This document shows, piece by piece, positions 23,161-36,723 of a stretch of DNA of 64,000 bases. Made by a program: the position numbers and the translations under genes. Numbering within the stretch: the first letter of the stretch is position 1; each line of letters begins with the position of its first letter. Origin of the DNA: Vicugna pacos (lineage: Eukaryota > Chordata > Mammalia > Artiodactyla > Camelidae); assembly GCF_048564905.1 (NCBI RefSeq), contig NC_132997.1, positions 73,544,271 to 73,608,270 on the forward strand. The letters are read 5' to 3'. A model generated the notes under the pieces. It was not told the DNA's origin, made no database searches, and saw only the letters and a program-made list of their open reading frames with translations.

Positions 23161-25439
23161 CCATCACAAGAGAGATCTGTGATTCAGCACAGGGCCTTGC
23201 CCTGACATCCAGGCACCAACTTAAACATGACCGTCAGTGAATCACTTAATCTCCCTGACCTCAACTTCTTACCTTTAGAGGACAAGAGAGGGGATTCAAG
23301 GAGGGCTCAGGTGCCTTCTGATTTGGCATCTGGACACTGGCCCATGTGCACAGAAATTGGATTCCACTAGCGAAAACACACAGCTTCCAGAAGAGATGCC
23401 TTTAATGGTCTCTGCTAGATTGCTTCCCAGGGTGGGGCTACGTGGTTATGGCAGTTTACAGAGCCTTGGAAATAGTCCAAGTCCTCACTGAAACTAGAAA
23501 GTCAGCCACGGTTCACCCTCTCTGCTCAGCTGCCCACCTGTTGATGGCTTTTCCCCTGCCAAGGCTGGTTTAGGCAAATTGCCAAAGGAAGTAGGCAAGG
23601 TGTGGCATTGATACTATGCAGTATGGTTCCGTGGTTCTCATCATAACCTCCTCCCATGAAGGTCAGCCTCACAACAACGTTCCGAGGGCGGTACTATTAC
23701 CATTCATGATGTGGAGTCTGAGACTCAGAACGCTGACATCAGTTTCCTACGGCCATCCATTCTTCCTGATCCCTAAGCCAGGGCCCTTTAAGCCCCAAAC
23801 TATTCACTCTCTTTTCCTCTGTGCTGGCCCCTTTCTTCGGGTAGGGGGTGGAGGGGGCTGTCCTGCAGGAACAGTGGCCCTGGCAGCTTTCTGACACATG
23901 CAGACCAAAGTAGCAGGAGCTTGCTGTTGGTCAGGCCCATGCCTGGTTAGCTGGCCAGTGCCAGTTAAGGTCCCAGATGGAGGAAGGTTTGGGAGGACAT
24001 GGAGCCTGGGTAAGCCACTGGAGGGAAATAGCAGAAGAGGCCAAGGAAAGGCCAAGAGAGCAGGAAGTGAGGCAGATGCTGGTTGCAGTCTGTCTGTTCT
24101 CCTTTGTAGGGAGGGGCAGGAAGGGAGGAAGAAAGAAAGAGAACACATGTGTGACTTGAACAAATGGGCGAAGGCTCTTTTAAGCTCAAGGCTTCACTTT
24201 CTGTGAGACAAATCAGTTCCCTACTTCATCTGTTCGGTAAACTCAATATTCTGTGTACCAAATTGGCCCGGAGTGTAGCATCTGCATTACGAGACTCGCT
24301 TAGAAGAAAACAGCTTTTACTTGTTGTATCAGTTCAAGTCCCTGGCCGGTAAGAACATGACAATAGTCTGTTGTCGGGAGGGACAACTCCTGGCTTTTGC
24401 GTCACCTGTGCGTCCTCCCTGACCTTCAGCCCTCAGAGCCAGTCTGCCAACAAGACTCTCCTTTGTAATATTCCCACCCTTGCCCAGCTCTCACTCCAGC
24501 CTAGGTCCACACCTGGGTCACTGCTCAGCCTTCTGCTGCTTCTTTGTAGCTAGATCCACCCCCATTCTCATTCTTGGGCAGTGTTCGCAACTTCTGACTC
24601 TCTTAAAGATTTCAAAGGCTTTTCCTTTCTTCTAGAATGAAGTCTGAATGTCATTCATGCCCCTTTGTAACTGAGTCTCATCTTTAGGATCCATCTTATT
24701 CCTCACTAATTCCCAGCAGATGACCATCCCTTTGGTCAGACTGGTTCTCAGACACTCCTTTCTCTTTATCAGTCCCACGACCCAACCACCAGCCGAAAAC
24801 AGTCATCAAAAGACAGGGTGGGAGGCAGATACATGGGGTCCTAGACGATCAGGCGGCCAGGTCTTCGCCATTAGTCAGGGCTGTGCTGAAGCCATAGAGC
24901 AGGCAAGGGTGGAGAGGCAGAGTTCTCGGTCCAAAGAATGGGATATTCAGAGAAGTAAAGAGCCAAGATAGGGCTCACAGTCTCCTGGGGTTCAGGTCCC
25001 AGAGGCCAGGAGAAGCCCTTGATGCCAGTGCTGTGGCTGTGGTTATAATTTTCTGTCATCTTATCTGGTGAAGCTTGACTAGTCTCCTGTTTTTCCTACC
25101 CAGGGAGTCCTCCCCTGGTTTCAGAGGGCCCCCCAACAAAAGCCGACTTGAGCAAATGGGGATACATTTCATGTTCTTGGGCAGAATGACCCAGTATCAC
25201 GAAGGTGTCCATTATCTCCAGTTTAATATGTAAGTTTAATGTGATGCAATCAGATCCTCTTCTCCAGCCATGCCAGAGACAAGTTGATTCTAAAGTTCGT
25301 TTATAGAGAGAGACAAGCAAGAACAGCCAAGAAAGCTCTGAAAAAGAAAATCAAGGGAGTGGAAACAGACTAGCTCTCTCAGACTTAAAGCACACTATGA
25401 ACCCTCTCTAATGAAAATGGCAAGGCATTTCTGCATGAC

Positions 25440-26680
25440 CAAAGGAACTAATGAGAATGTGCAGAAATAAACTGAAGAATATAAGGAAATTAAATGTTAT
25501 GAATGTGGCATATCTAATGGGGGAAAGATGGACTTTTTTTTTTTTAATAAATTGGGCAATTGCAGAGCCAGAGGGAAAAGATAAAACTTATTTTTTTATT
25601 GAAGTATAGTCAATTTACAGTGTTGTATTAGTAAAACTTAGATTCCTACCTCAAACCATTCAACAGGAAAAATTCCCAATAGATCAGGATCTAACTGTAA
25701 AAATGAAGCTATACCTGTACCAGAAGAAAACACAGTTAAGTTTATTTATAACCCTATCTATGACTTAAAATCCAGATGTAACTAATAAAAAAAGGATAAA
25801 TTTAACTAGAAAAACATGAAGAACTTTCTCATGGCAAAAAAAAATTATAAACAACATCAAAAGACAAAGAACAAGTTGGAAGTAAAGAGATGCATATGTT
25901 TCACAGATAAAAGGCTAATCTCCCTTATAGATAAAGAGTCCCTAAAAATTGAGATAGAAAAAAAAAAAACTAGATAAAAAGTAGGCAAAACCCAAGACCA
26001 TGAAAGGCCTTTAAATAGTCTTTAAATGGATGAAAAGATGCTCGGTCACTCTCCTATTAAAGATTATAGCCATGCCAAAGAACATGTATATATTATAAGT
26101 TTATATTTCAGATTAGCAAAAATCTTAAAGTCTAATGATAGGATACTCTTAGGAAATAAGTACTCTTTGCTAACAACATGTTTCAGTCCTTAAGGAGGGA
26201 TACTGGCAGGATCCAACAAAATGCATGAATTTACCTGAGTTATTTACTGCTATTTTATTCGTAATAGCCCAAATTGGAAAGATCTAAATGCTTTTCGGTG
26301 GGGGACTTGTTGAATAAATTTTAGTTCATCCTTATAGCAGAGTTCTGTGCAGACATACAAATGATGTGACCTCTGGGATATGTTAAGTGGAATAGACAAG
26401 GTCAGGACAGTGTAAGCTACTTAAAAAAAAACAGGACGATGGAGGAAAACATACATACATTTATTGCAAAAACAAACACTAGAAGGATAAACTATAAACT
26501 AATGCAAATAGTCGCCTATAGGAGGCAGAAGGGAGCTGGAAATAGAGCAGAAGTGATAGGGATATAGATTGATTCTCTGGATGTTTTCATAGTTTTGACT
26601 TTCAAAGTAAGTAATGGTTTGACTCATAATAAAAACAAAATTAATGCAAAAAAATTAAAAAGGCAAACTTTAGAATAAAA
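25440..26680 (+). mobile_element. Old L1 fragment (ORF2 3' part)
   Basis: TCTCATGGCAAAAAAAAATT, ATAAAAGGCTAATCTCCCTT, GGATGAAAAGATGCTCGGTC and AGCAAAAATCTTAAAGTCTA follow L1 ORF2 order. Heavily decayed and interrupted by a tiny younger L1 tail at 25591-25631. Confidence 0.65.
25582..25640 (-). mobile_element. 41-bp L1 tail insertion with 9-bp duplication
   Basis: TAAAACTTA at 25582-25590 recurs exactly at 25632-25640. Between them lies only the last few dozen bases of a cetartiodactyl L1, antisense (poly-T, then ATTGAAGTATAGTCAATTTA). An extreme 5'-truncated retrotransposition event. Confidence 0.85.
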
Positions 26681-27342
26681 ATAAACAGAAGCAAGTGAAT
26701 GTAAATGGTAACATATCCTGGAAAAGAGAATTATTTTGACTTTTGAACACAGTTCTCTGTGTATCTTCAGGGAAATATATTCTGAGAATGAAAATGTTGC
26801 ATATAAATCTCAAACTCTACACAGTATTTTTATTTTTAGTGATAAAATGTGTATTATGATTTTTGAGTGATTTTTTGTATATTGTAGATAAAACTAATAT
26901 ATGTGTTAATATTAGTAGAAACTAAGATTTTTAGTATGAGAGAAAAAAATACGAATATAAACATCAAAGAAAAAAACTTGGTGATGTTAAATTTAATTGG
27001 AAATATCATTCTGAACTCATGATTTCCTAGCAATAAATATTGAAAGGATCTAGAAGCAATGACAGTACAATTTTTAAACACATGAAAAGATGCTCAATCA
27101 CAATTATATAAGAAACAGAGAGATTCCCCACTAACAGGAGCTAAAGACTCCATTGAAGGAAGGGTTGATTTCAGGTCTAGGGCATAGAAAATAGCAGATG
27201 AACCTGGAACATCTTTCGCCAGCAAAGAAGATGACTCTCAAAATGATAATAGGTGGGTAGGGAGGGCATCAAAGATACAGGAATAGATCTTTGAAGTGGG
27301 CAATTTGAGCAACAAAAAGGAATAATGACTGTAATTTGTTTT

Positions 27343-27578
27343 AAAACACTGAACAATAAACAAGATTATACTGTATAGCATAGGGAAATATATACAAGAT
27401 CTTGTGGTAGCTCACAGCGAAAAAAATGTGACAATGAATATATGTATGTTTATGTATAACTGAAAAATTGTGCTCTACACTGGAATTTGACACAACATTG
27501 TAAAATGACTATAACTCAATAAAAAGAAAAGGTAAGAAAAACAAAACCACTTTCAAAGAAAAAAAAAACACTGAGCAA
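27343..27578 (+). mobile_element. 5'-truncated camelid-type L1 with TSD
   Basis: The insert begins TAAACAAGATTATACTGTAT and ends in the lineage-type terminus (GAAAAATTGTGCTCTACACT, then ACACAACATTG, then CAATAAAAA). AAAACACTGAACAA (27343-27356) and AAAACACTGAGCAA (27565-27578) are the target-site duplication, one mismatch. About 35 non-L1-looking bases stand between the CAATAAAAA end and a second A-run. Confidence 0.8.
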
Positions 27579-27599
27579 GTAATAATCCCCTAGTCTACA

Positions 27600-28810
27600 A
27601 TAATAAAACAAAAAATCAAAGTCATTTGCCACAATTGAAGATAACTATTCCATCAACTCCTTACCTCTGATAATTAATAATTTAAAAAAGAATGAAGCAC
27701 TTACTCTAATATTTTTAAAGAGGAAAGGAAAATCCTCCTTGATTTTCTAAGAATACTAGCCAGTAAATGTAGAAAGAATGACTGAATAAGAAAATCACCA
27801 TTTGTAACTGCAGATAAATAATTGATTAAGGTGAAGATTATCAGTTAATGTTAAAACTCATAGATGAAATTTTGGGCAAAGGGATATTCCCAAGGCGTGA
27901 AAGACTTGTCCCATGGGCTGCTGGCTAATTCAAAAGGAAAAGCCAACCTTCGCAGGGATGAAATCTAGTCATCATTACCCTGAGTGATCAAACTCATGAA
28001 ACTCAGCATTATCCGTATTTCTTCCTCATGTGATGCAAAACTAAGTACGCCTCACCAAGAAGTATTCTTGCCGCAAATATTTAATCTCAATCTAATCAAT
28101 TTTAGACCTAACTTCCAGTTTACAGAGAATGAACATATAATTATAATCATCCAATCTAGGGCACTTTTGAGAGTGAAAGGGGACTCACTGTTAAAACAGT
28201 TATGCCAGGGCTACAGGTGTAAACAGGCAGGACATCCCTAGAGAAACTGGAATGTGAGGGTCTGCTAAGTATACAGGAAATAAAGGTGGTAGAGAAACAA
28301 GTTGGACAGCACTAAGAGGAATGAATACAATTTTTAAAAATCCAGATGTGAAGAATTCTACAAGACAACTACCTGGTCTTCAAAAAGAAAAAGAAAGTAA
28401 GTGGAGGTGGTGTTCAAAATTAAATCATACTCAAGAGTGATAACAACCAAATGTAATGCATAAACCCAAATAGGATACTGGTTGAAAGAAACCAACTCTA
28501 GAAGACATTTGGAGACCACTGGCAAAGTTTTAATGTAGTCTGGAGATTAGGTGATATTAGGGAATGGTTAACATTCTTAAGAATGACCACGGTATTGTGG
28601 TAATATAGAAAGATCCTTATTAGGACATTTTTGGGAGGTGAATGCTTTTGGATATAAGCTTTAAGTATGACAATGTGTACAGCTTACTTTCAAATGGTTC
28701 AAAAAAAATGTAAGCAGTGGTTGAAGCTGAGTGATGGGTATACAGTTGTACCATTATACCATTCTTTCAGCTTTTCTACACATTTGAAATTTCCATGAAA
28801 GAGTTTAAAA
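27600..28810 (+). mobile_element. Ancient interspersed element, family uncertain
   Basis: The closing part GAGTGATGGGTATACAGTTG, TACCATTATACCATTCTTTC and TTGAAATTTCCATGAAA is wording I know from old mammalian repeats, but I cannot assign the family. No coding frame is supported. Confidence 0.3.
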
Positions 28811-29639
28811 AATGGCAAGACTCCAAGTGTTTCTTACCTTCAAGCCGCTCTACGGAGCCATCAGGGGCAGTGGCCTCCTCATCAATGCCCTCCTCAAGGG
28901 AGAATCCAGCCCAGGGGTTCCCTGGCACAGTCTTTCCATTTCCCACTTACTGCCCAAATCTTGACCATTTTCTAATTTCTTGTGGCCTGTCCAAATCCTA
29001 CTCACCTTCAAGGAAAACTTCCTCCTGGAAGCTTGTCCTGTCTTCTTCTGGTCCACCTGGGTGTCTACTCTGACCTCCTCCAGCTCTTGGTACCTGGACC
29101 ACAGTTTTTATTTTTAGCCACATGCCAACTATTTAATGTTTTTCCTAGGTGTATGTCCTATTATCTTGATGAGATTATAAACATTCCAGTGAAAGGACTA
29201 TATTCTATTTCTTTGGTCTTTCTCTGTAGCAAGAACAAAACTAGAATATTATTTGACTACATTAAATACTTTCTGAATTAAACATGATAGTTATTAAAAG
29301 ACATCTGCAGATAAATAAAGTAAAAATTAGTTGTGATATGCAACTACTATTCAAACTCAGGAACTGAATCAATATTAAAAATCATTAAAGTTGCTGGTTT
29401 CATCTGTAAGGAGCGTGGTAGTTGTGACTTTGTCCCAACAAGTGAAAAAGTGAACAGACTGAAAAAATCAACAATTCTTTGCTCCATAAGAGAGGAAGGA
29501 TACAGTGCAAACTGCTGCCCCCAAGATCGGAGAGACAGACAGGTGAATACAGGCCACCGTGGCTTATTGGAGCTGAGACTTGCTGGCAAAACCACTGCAG
29601 GAACCAGAGAGGATGCAGAACAACCTGAACTGTGATTGA

Positions 29640-31250
29640 TGAATTGCCGGAGGCTCAGCGGGGACACTGACTCTCAGTGGAGTTAAAAACTCCAGGAGGA
29701 CCCAGTCATAAGAGAATCCCAACTATATTGTCAGATTTACCTCTGGGAACTTAACCAGGTTCCCACAGTAAATATCAGAGAAAAATCCCCCTGGACTTCT
29801 GGTAGGGGAGGAGAAAAGAAAACATTTTGAAATAAATCAGAGCACTCCGTTGTTAATAAGCCCTGACCCCAGTGGAAACTAGTTAACCACAGCCTAATCT
29901 GCTGGGGTATTATCGGAACCTAATTGACCTGGGAAAGGGAAATACCCAACTCCAGCCACCCTAGCCACACAATCCTACCCAAGGAGGGGGAGAATAAAAA
30001 AGAAACATTTGTGAAGTTCATGGTCCAGAGGCATAGGCTCCCTAAAAGACTGAGACCTGACCATAGGACTACAGAATGCTCTCCTCCCCCATGCCTCACT
30101 ACCACATTAGTAAAGGCAGTTCCTCTTACCTCATACATCATGTCTAGCTATCCAAAAAAAAAAAAAATACAAGGCATACCAAAAGGCAAAGAAGCACAAT
30201 TTGAAGAGACATAGCAAGCATCAGAATCAGACACGGCAGAGATGTTGGAATTATCAGACCAGAAATTTAAAACATCTACGATTAATATGCTAAGGGTTCA
30301 AATGGATAAAGGAACCAGCATGCAAGATCAGGTAGGCAATGTAAACAGAGATAGAAATCCTAAGAAAGAATCAAAAAGAAATGTAAGAGATTGAAAAAAA
30401 AAATCCAGTGTAACAGAAACAGAGAATGCTTTTGATGGCCTTATTCGTAGACTGGACGTGACTGAAAAAAGAATCTCAAAACTAGAGTAGATTTCAATAC
30501 AAATCCTTAAAAACTGAAAAACAAAGAGAACAGAGACTGGAAAAAAAAAAACCCAACAGAACAGAGTACCCAAGGACTGTGGGATGACTAAAATGGTATA
30601 ACATACACAGAGTGGGAATACTAGAAGAAGAAAGACAGAAAGAAATGGAATATTTGAAACAATAATGGTGGAGAATTTCTCCCAAATTAATGTCAAACAC
30701 CAAGCCATACCTCCAGGAAGCTCAAAGAACCCCAAGCAGAATAAATGCCAATAAACTACACCTAGGTAGATCATTTTCAAACTGCAGAACATGAAAGATA
30801 AAGAAAAAAATCCTGAAAGAATTTAAAGGAAAAAAACCACCTTTCCTATACAGAAACAAAGGTAATAATCACATGTGACTTCTCAGAAACCATGCAAACA
30901 AGAAAAGAGTGAAATGAAATATTTTAAACATTGAGAGAAAAGTATCACCAACTAGAATTTTGTACCCTGTCAAATTATCCTTCAGAAGTGAAGGAGAAAT
31001 AAGAACTTTATCAGACAAGCAAAAATTGAGGGGAAATTGTTACCATTAGACTTGCCTTGCAAAAAATGTTAAAATTAATTCTTTAGAGGGAAGGAAAATA
31101 ATATAGGTCAGAAACTGGGATCTACATAGAGTAAGGAAGAGCATTGAAGAGGGAATAGGTAAAGGTAAAATAAAACCTCTTATTTTCCTTATTCTTAGTT
31201 GGTTTAATAGACAACAGTTTGTTCAAAATAATATTAACAATGTATGTATG
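29640..31250 (+). mobile_element. L1/HAL1-type element: 5' UTR and ORF1 region
   Basis: Leader wording (CCAGTCATAAGAGAATCCCA, TTTACCTCTGGGAACTTAAC) leads into the ORF1 zone (GAGATGTTGGAATTATCAGA, GATTAATATGCTAAGGGTTC, TCTCAGAAACCATGCAAAC, TCAAATTATCCTTCAGAAGT). It ends near TAAAATAAAACCTCTTATTT, the point where half-L1 (HAL1) elements skip ORF2. The frames are decayed. The alternative is a plain L1M broken at the ORF1-ORF2 junction. Confidence 0.65.
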
Positions 31251-31284
31251 TTTATACATACATTTTATGCATCAAGGGGTCTGC

Positions 31285-31640
31285 AGGGTCACATGCCTCC
31301 CAAAGTCGCTAGAGAAATACCCTTCTTCGCCTCTTCCAGCTCCTTGTGGCTCCAGGCAGTCTTTGGCGGGTGGTTGCATAACTCAGATCTCTTCCTCTGT
31401 CTACATGTGGCCTTTTCTCTCTCCATTCTGTGCTTCTCCAGCATGTCTCTTGTAAGAACATTTACCTTTAGATTTAGGGCCCACCCAATCAATCAAATTT
31501 GATCTCATCTCAAGATCCTTAACTTAATTTTATCTGCAAAGAAAGACTTTTTTTTTTGGAAACGATTCTCAGTTCCAAGGGCTAGGGTGGAAACACGCAC
31601 ATCTTTTCGAAGGCTGCCATTCAACCCACTGTGTATCCTA
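31285..31640 (-). mobile_element. Possible MLT1-like LTR fossil (antisense)
   Basis: TAGGGCCCACCCAATCAATC, TCATCTCAAGATCCTTAACT and a closing CCATTCAACCCACTG resemble antisense MaLR-type LTRs. Old and broken; family not certain. Confidence 0.35.
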
Positions 31641-33507
31641 AGTTAGTCTCACTTGACTTATAAACGTCGAGTATATATTTAAAATATTTGTGTTTCACTT
31701 AAGACTCTTCCAAATGCAAGAAAACTCAACTCAGGTTGGCTTAAGTAAGAAAGGAAATTATTGATTTACCAACTGCCCTGGGCTGAACAGGCTACAGAGT
31801 TACATAGTAAACACTACAGTTAGGACTGTTTTTCACTCTCTGGGCCTCTTAGTTAATGTCTTAGTGGCCCGGTGGCTCTAGCTCAGTGGGTTGCTGGCTC
31901 TGGCTCACACTGGCTCTCTCTCTGTGGTGGAAAGACTCTGTGACGGTCGTGCTACCACACGTTACACACCTCTTCCCAACCCAGTGTTCAGCAACATTAG
32001 GTTGGAGCTCAAAATCAGCCACGGTTGGAAAGGTTTATAGCACAGGAATTGAAAAATACTACAAATCAGGGCTGGTTTGGGCAGCGTGGGGGTTTGATAG
32101 CCAGTTATTAAACATTCACCAATACACCGCTGCTTTGTTTCAGCCTCACAGCTCCTCAGGGTGAAACACAACAAGATGGTGAAAGCATCCTCAAAAGTAG
32201 TGAGATCTACACTGATGGGATATTTTGATCACATCTCCATCCCTGAATCAAATACCAAGGCCAGCAGTAAAGTGATGCCCTGTCCTCCATCCGGGAGCTG
32301 GGTCAGAGGCAGCCCCATGCCCAAGTATGTGGGGTGATCCCCCCATGAAAATCAGGGGCTTTCACTGGAAGAAGGGATTAGCTACTGCAGAAATCTCAAA
32401 ATAACCTTAACTTATAAAGCAGCGCCTTCCATGTAGTCTCCGTCAACCCTAACCCAACTCAGAGTCTCCTTCTTCCATTCATCTTGGGCAAAAAGCAAGT
32501 GGTTCTGGACCATCGAGGCTCCTGGTAAGTGGGGAGAGATGGAGAGGCTCTGATCTGAGACCTCTTCCCCACAGTCCCCGATCTTCCCCTTTGCTGGAAT
32601 GGTGTCCCCACTGTTTTCCAGCCAGTCCTGTTTTTTCCTGCTCATAGCTTGCTTCCAACTGAGACAAGTGAAACATACATTCTTGTGTTGTGTGGGTTCC
32701 TGAGATATTTTAAAAATTAATTTAATTATTTCTTCCTGTGAAGGAGACATACAAACAGATAATTACAAAGCAATATGAAGTGTGCTGAGAGCTAGTGGGG
32801 AAGTTAGGAAAATGGGAGCAGCTCCCCAGAGAAGAGGACTTGTGAGCTGGAGCTTTCCATACAAGTAGGAAGTTCTGTGTGGCAGGAGGAGCACAAATGG
32901 GACTTTCGATCCCCAGGAACAGTGTGAGTTGTGGTACCACTAGGTCAGCCAGCTTCACTTACCCGTTCTTACTTCTTTCCAATAGCCTAGATACCTCAGG
33001 AAAATTTCTCTTCCTTTCTTGCTCTCTTTTCTATCCTGAGCCAAAAGTAGAACCCGACCATAGGATTTGCACCAAAGCACGGTGGGGTGCACCCTTGCAT
33101 GGGGGCAAAGAACACTGAGGCTTTAAACTGAACATGCAAAGAGCCTGGGCCATAGAGATGACCCACGGGCACCTTGGAATCCCCAGCTGCTTCTGCTACC
33201 TCCTCAGATGCAGTCAGTCCTCTTCAAGCATAAGCACTCAAAGCAAACAAGTTCTCAACTTTGTTAGTTTTTCTCTTTGGCTCAGTTACTGTATTGCCAG
33301 GGAGTCGTTTTCTATTTTCATCTCCAGAGCAGACGTTTCTGCAACAGACTTTTGAGCCTGGGGACCAAAGCACCATTTATAGCTTTGCTTCTGTGGGGAA
33401 AAGTGCTTTCAAGTTCCAAACAACGAACTTACAAATAAATTATTGAACTCAACTGCTTTTAAGTGATGAGCTTCCTGTAATGTTTTGCACACTTCAGTGC
33501 TAAAGGC

Positions 33508-33531
33508 GTGTGTGTGTGTGTGTGTGTGTGT
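33508..33531. repeat. (GT)12 microsatellite
   Basis: An uninterrupted GT run of about 24 bases. Confidence 0.95.
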
Positions 33532-36084
33532 TTAAAAATTTCTAAATATGGGTGCCAGGTGTTACCTTTTCAGACTGACCAAGTGTAACTTTTTTTTTCC
33601 TTCTTAAAGCAACAGAATCATTTCTTTGGCAAACACAGATCCATTTTTTAGAAACTTGGTGAAAGAAATGGCTGGGGCTGAAAAACTAAAATAGCAATGC
33701 GGAAAATTCAGGGGGTAGAAGTATACATTTGCACAGTATAAGAAAAGAGGTTAACTTATTTTTAAACTTTACTAATTCAGGTTGAGACTAACAATAAAGC
33801 ACCTCCAAGCACTGGGAGAGTTAAGAGATCAAAGCCACCTGAACAGCTTGGTTTGTCTTTGCGTCCAGTCACCCAAAGAGATCACCAAGATGAGGTTTCT
33901 AGTCGGCTTTGAAGCAAGCCAGACACAGAAACATTTAAAAACCACACAGTCGAGAGAGCACACAGTCTGTCTCCCTGGTAAGTCGGAATATCATCAGATA
34001 ATGCACATGTCAGAAAGGGTGAACATGTGAATTGCTTTTTTCCGTGGAAAGTTGACTAGTGGGCTTCATTCTTGATTCATTTCACTCTCCAACCCCCAAT
34101 TCCTCTCTGTTTCTTTTCGTCACCCTTGATTGATCTTCTCTATTCAGTCTCTTTATTTCTCTCCTACTTCCTCCAGCTAGAGGAGATGACGTGGTTAGAA
34201 TTAATCCTCCTGAACCAAAGAAATTAATTCAACTATAGTTTTTTTTCCTTTCAAAACCTTTTATTTATTGCTGTTTACTAAGATTCTTATCATTTGTACA
34301 TACATTGGCATGAGGAAGCGTTTTTCCTGGGGAGCATTAGCATGTACTTTTATATATACTTAAACAGCAGGTGTTTACAAAAATACTGATAACTGGCAAA
34401 TCAAACATGTTTTTAAAGCTTGTTTGCTGTTTTGAACAAAGTCTAATATTTCGTAGTGAGCAGGATTGGCTACATGTTTTCTGAGATCCGATGCAAAACG
34501 AAAATGTGAGGCCCCTTGTTCAAAAATTAAGCATTCAAGACGGGGTGAGAGCAGAGCATTAAACCAGTTGTAGGGCTTCTCTGATTGTTGGGACCCTATC
34601 CCTGTGGAACTGGCCCACTGGGAGCTTTTGTTACTGAGAGCACACACACACAGACAAATGCACATTTCTCTAGGCTGGTACAGAATTAACCAGAAAATGT
34701 ACATTGAAAATGTAATAATGTGACCTTATAAAAAAGTGCCAACATCCTTTGGTGGTTTCCAGTATACTTCCTGAGAATCCACTTATTTACAATAACTGAC
34801 AAAGAGAAAATACTGTAATCCGTTATAACATCTGGACCAACTGATGAGTGGGCCGTTTTTGGTGACCTGTTTTCAAATTTTTCAGAACTTAATATGCTCA
34901 AAATGTGTTAAACATGGAAGGAATTTTGAAGTCGCCTTTCCCCTGGGGGTAGAAGCCTTTGTAACTGTGTTTATGGAAGGGCTGTGCATGTTGGGAACCA
35001 TGGTCACACTCAGCCACCACATCACAGATTGACAGAACACCTGATAAAGCCAAGTTTACAGCTGAAGAATAGATTTCTCTGGTTCCAACAAATTATATCA
35101 TAGTCACATTTTCTTCATTAAGTGTCCCATAGCTGCAACCTGAATGGTGATTTCATTCTCTCCTGGTCCTTCCTCCGTTGGTCTCATGGATGCCTCCCTT
35201 TTAAATCCCCATCCAGTGGCCCCACCCCTTGTTCTCCTGAGCAGTCTGCCTTCCCCTTGTGATGATGGAGTCATTGTCTCTTGCCTTTTCTTGCAAACTT
35301 GATGGGATATTGGTAGCACCTTTCTCTGCCCAGACTTCTGCTGGTTTCAAAGCGGGGAGGGACATTTGTCGGCGAGATGGGGAGGTGTGATTGCCTGGAC
35401 TCCAGTTGCACCTGCTTCCAGCAGGATTGGTTGCAGACAGATTCTGCTGCATTTCAAAAAGTCCACCGTTATGACATTTACGCTTCTATTCAACGGCCCA
35501 CTGCCATCCCTGATTGAGTCTCACATGACCATGAGGAATGTATATATAAGTATCGCTGCTTCAAAGATGAGGAAACTGGGCCTGCTGAAAAGAGGAGGGA
35601 CTTTGATTCGACCACTGCACTACCAGACTCTTAGCTTCTATTTTGTACTGCCTTCTTGTAAATTAAATTATGAAACAGAAAATTTTAACATTTTCTAGGA
35701 AATAATTAAATTTATAAGATTGCAGGTAAGCTCTTTCACTCTCCCTCTGAGTCTCCCTGTTTTCTGTCCCTCCATCAAATCTCCCTCTTTCCTCCAAGCA
35801 GATTCACCTCTTTCTCCCTCAAAACCGAATGGGTGATTCTAACTTCCTAGTCTTCCCTTCTCTTCCTTTCACTACCTCCTCTGGCTCAGATACTGTCAAG
35901 ACAAAAGTCAGCAAACCCAAAATGCTCACCAGCAAGGAGAAAAAAGTTAACTATTTCCAAAAAATGGAAGGATTTCAAGGAAGTTGATAAATTCAAAAAT
36001 GTAGAGTTTTGTTGCCCAAGTCAACAGGTAATGCTGTACCAATGCTGTACTTGTAAAAATTCAAACAACGAATATGCCTATAGC

Positions 36085-36300
36085 CCTTTATAATTTATAA
36101 AGCTCTTTTGCATATATTAACACACTTGAACGTCACACTATGTATGATACAGGTGCTATGTTTAGCATCTATTCTTAGGTCCGTTTTACAGAGGATAAAG
36201 CTGAGGAGCAGAGCAGTTAAGTGACTTACCCACAATTATGCAACAGGAGAAGTGAAGTCAGGTTTTTCTGAGCCCATGTTCTTTCCACTCTCCCACACAG
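36085..36300 (-). mobile_element. MIR SINE (antisense)
   Basis: TTTTACAGAGGATAAAGCTG, AGCAGTTAAGTGACTTACCC and GAAGTGAAGTCAGG follow MIR order, ending in a CCACTCTCCCACAC block. Confidence 0.7.
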
Positions 36301-36489
36301 CTATTTGTTGAACTAAATTTTCAGATCAATGCACATTTATTTCTTCTTTTTCCAAATGACAAGAGACACAATTCGGTAAGAGCTAAGAGCCTCGTCTAAA
36401 GTTCTGCAGCTTGGACATCCTCCTGCTGTCAAATTTAGAAGTCACTGACCTTCTTTCAAAACCTAAGTAGGTTCCAAATCAGTGGAGAA

Positions 36490-36723
36490 AATATGGATTA
36501 TTTAATAAAAAGATCTGGGACAACTGAAAAGCCTCTTGGAGGAAAAGAAACTTGGATCCAATATCTTACTTTGTACACAAAAATAAATTCCAAGCAGATT
36601 AAAGATTTAAACATGAAAATAAAACCATTAAAAAACCCTAAAAGAGAACATGGGATTTTTTTTTACCGTTTTAGAGCCTCAGAGTGGGAAAGGGCTAAAT
36701 ATGAGAAAAAACACAGAAATCAT
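36490..36723 (+). mobile_element. Old L1 ORF2 fragment, left part
   Basis: CAATATCTTACTTTGTACAC, then AGATTAAAGATTTAAACATG and CATTAAAAAACCCTAAAAG, is L1 ORF2. It continues at 37373 after a younger L1 insertion. Confidence 0.75.

Noticed and set aside
30328-30792. 154-codon minus-strand ORF, Phe-rich
   Set aside because: Antisense of the L1/HAL1 ORF1 region.
31870-31920. TAGCTCAGTGGG resembling a tRNA/vic-1 SINE A box
   Set aside because: No B box (GGTTCAATCCC type) follows and there is no poly-A tail.
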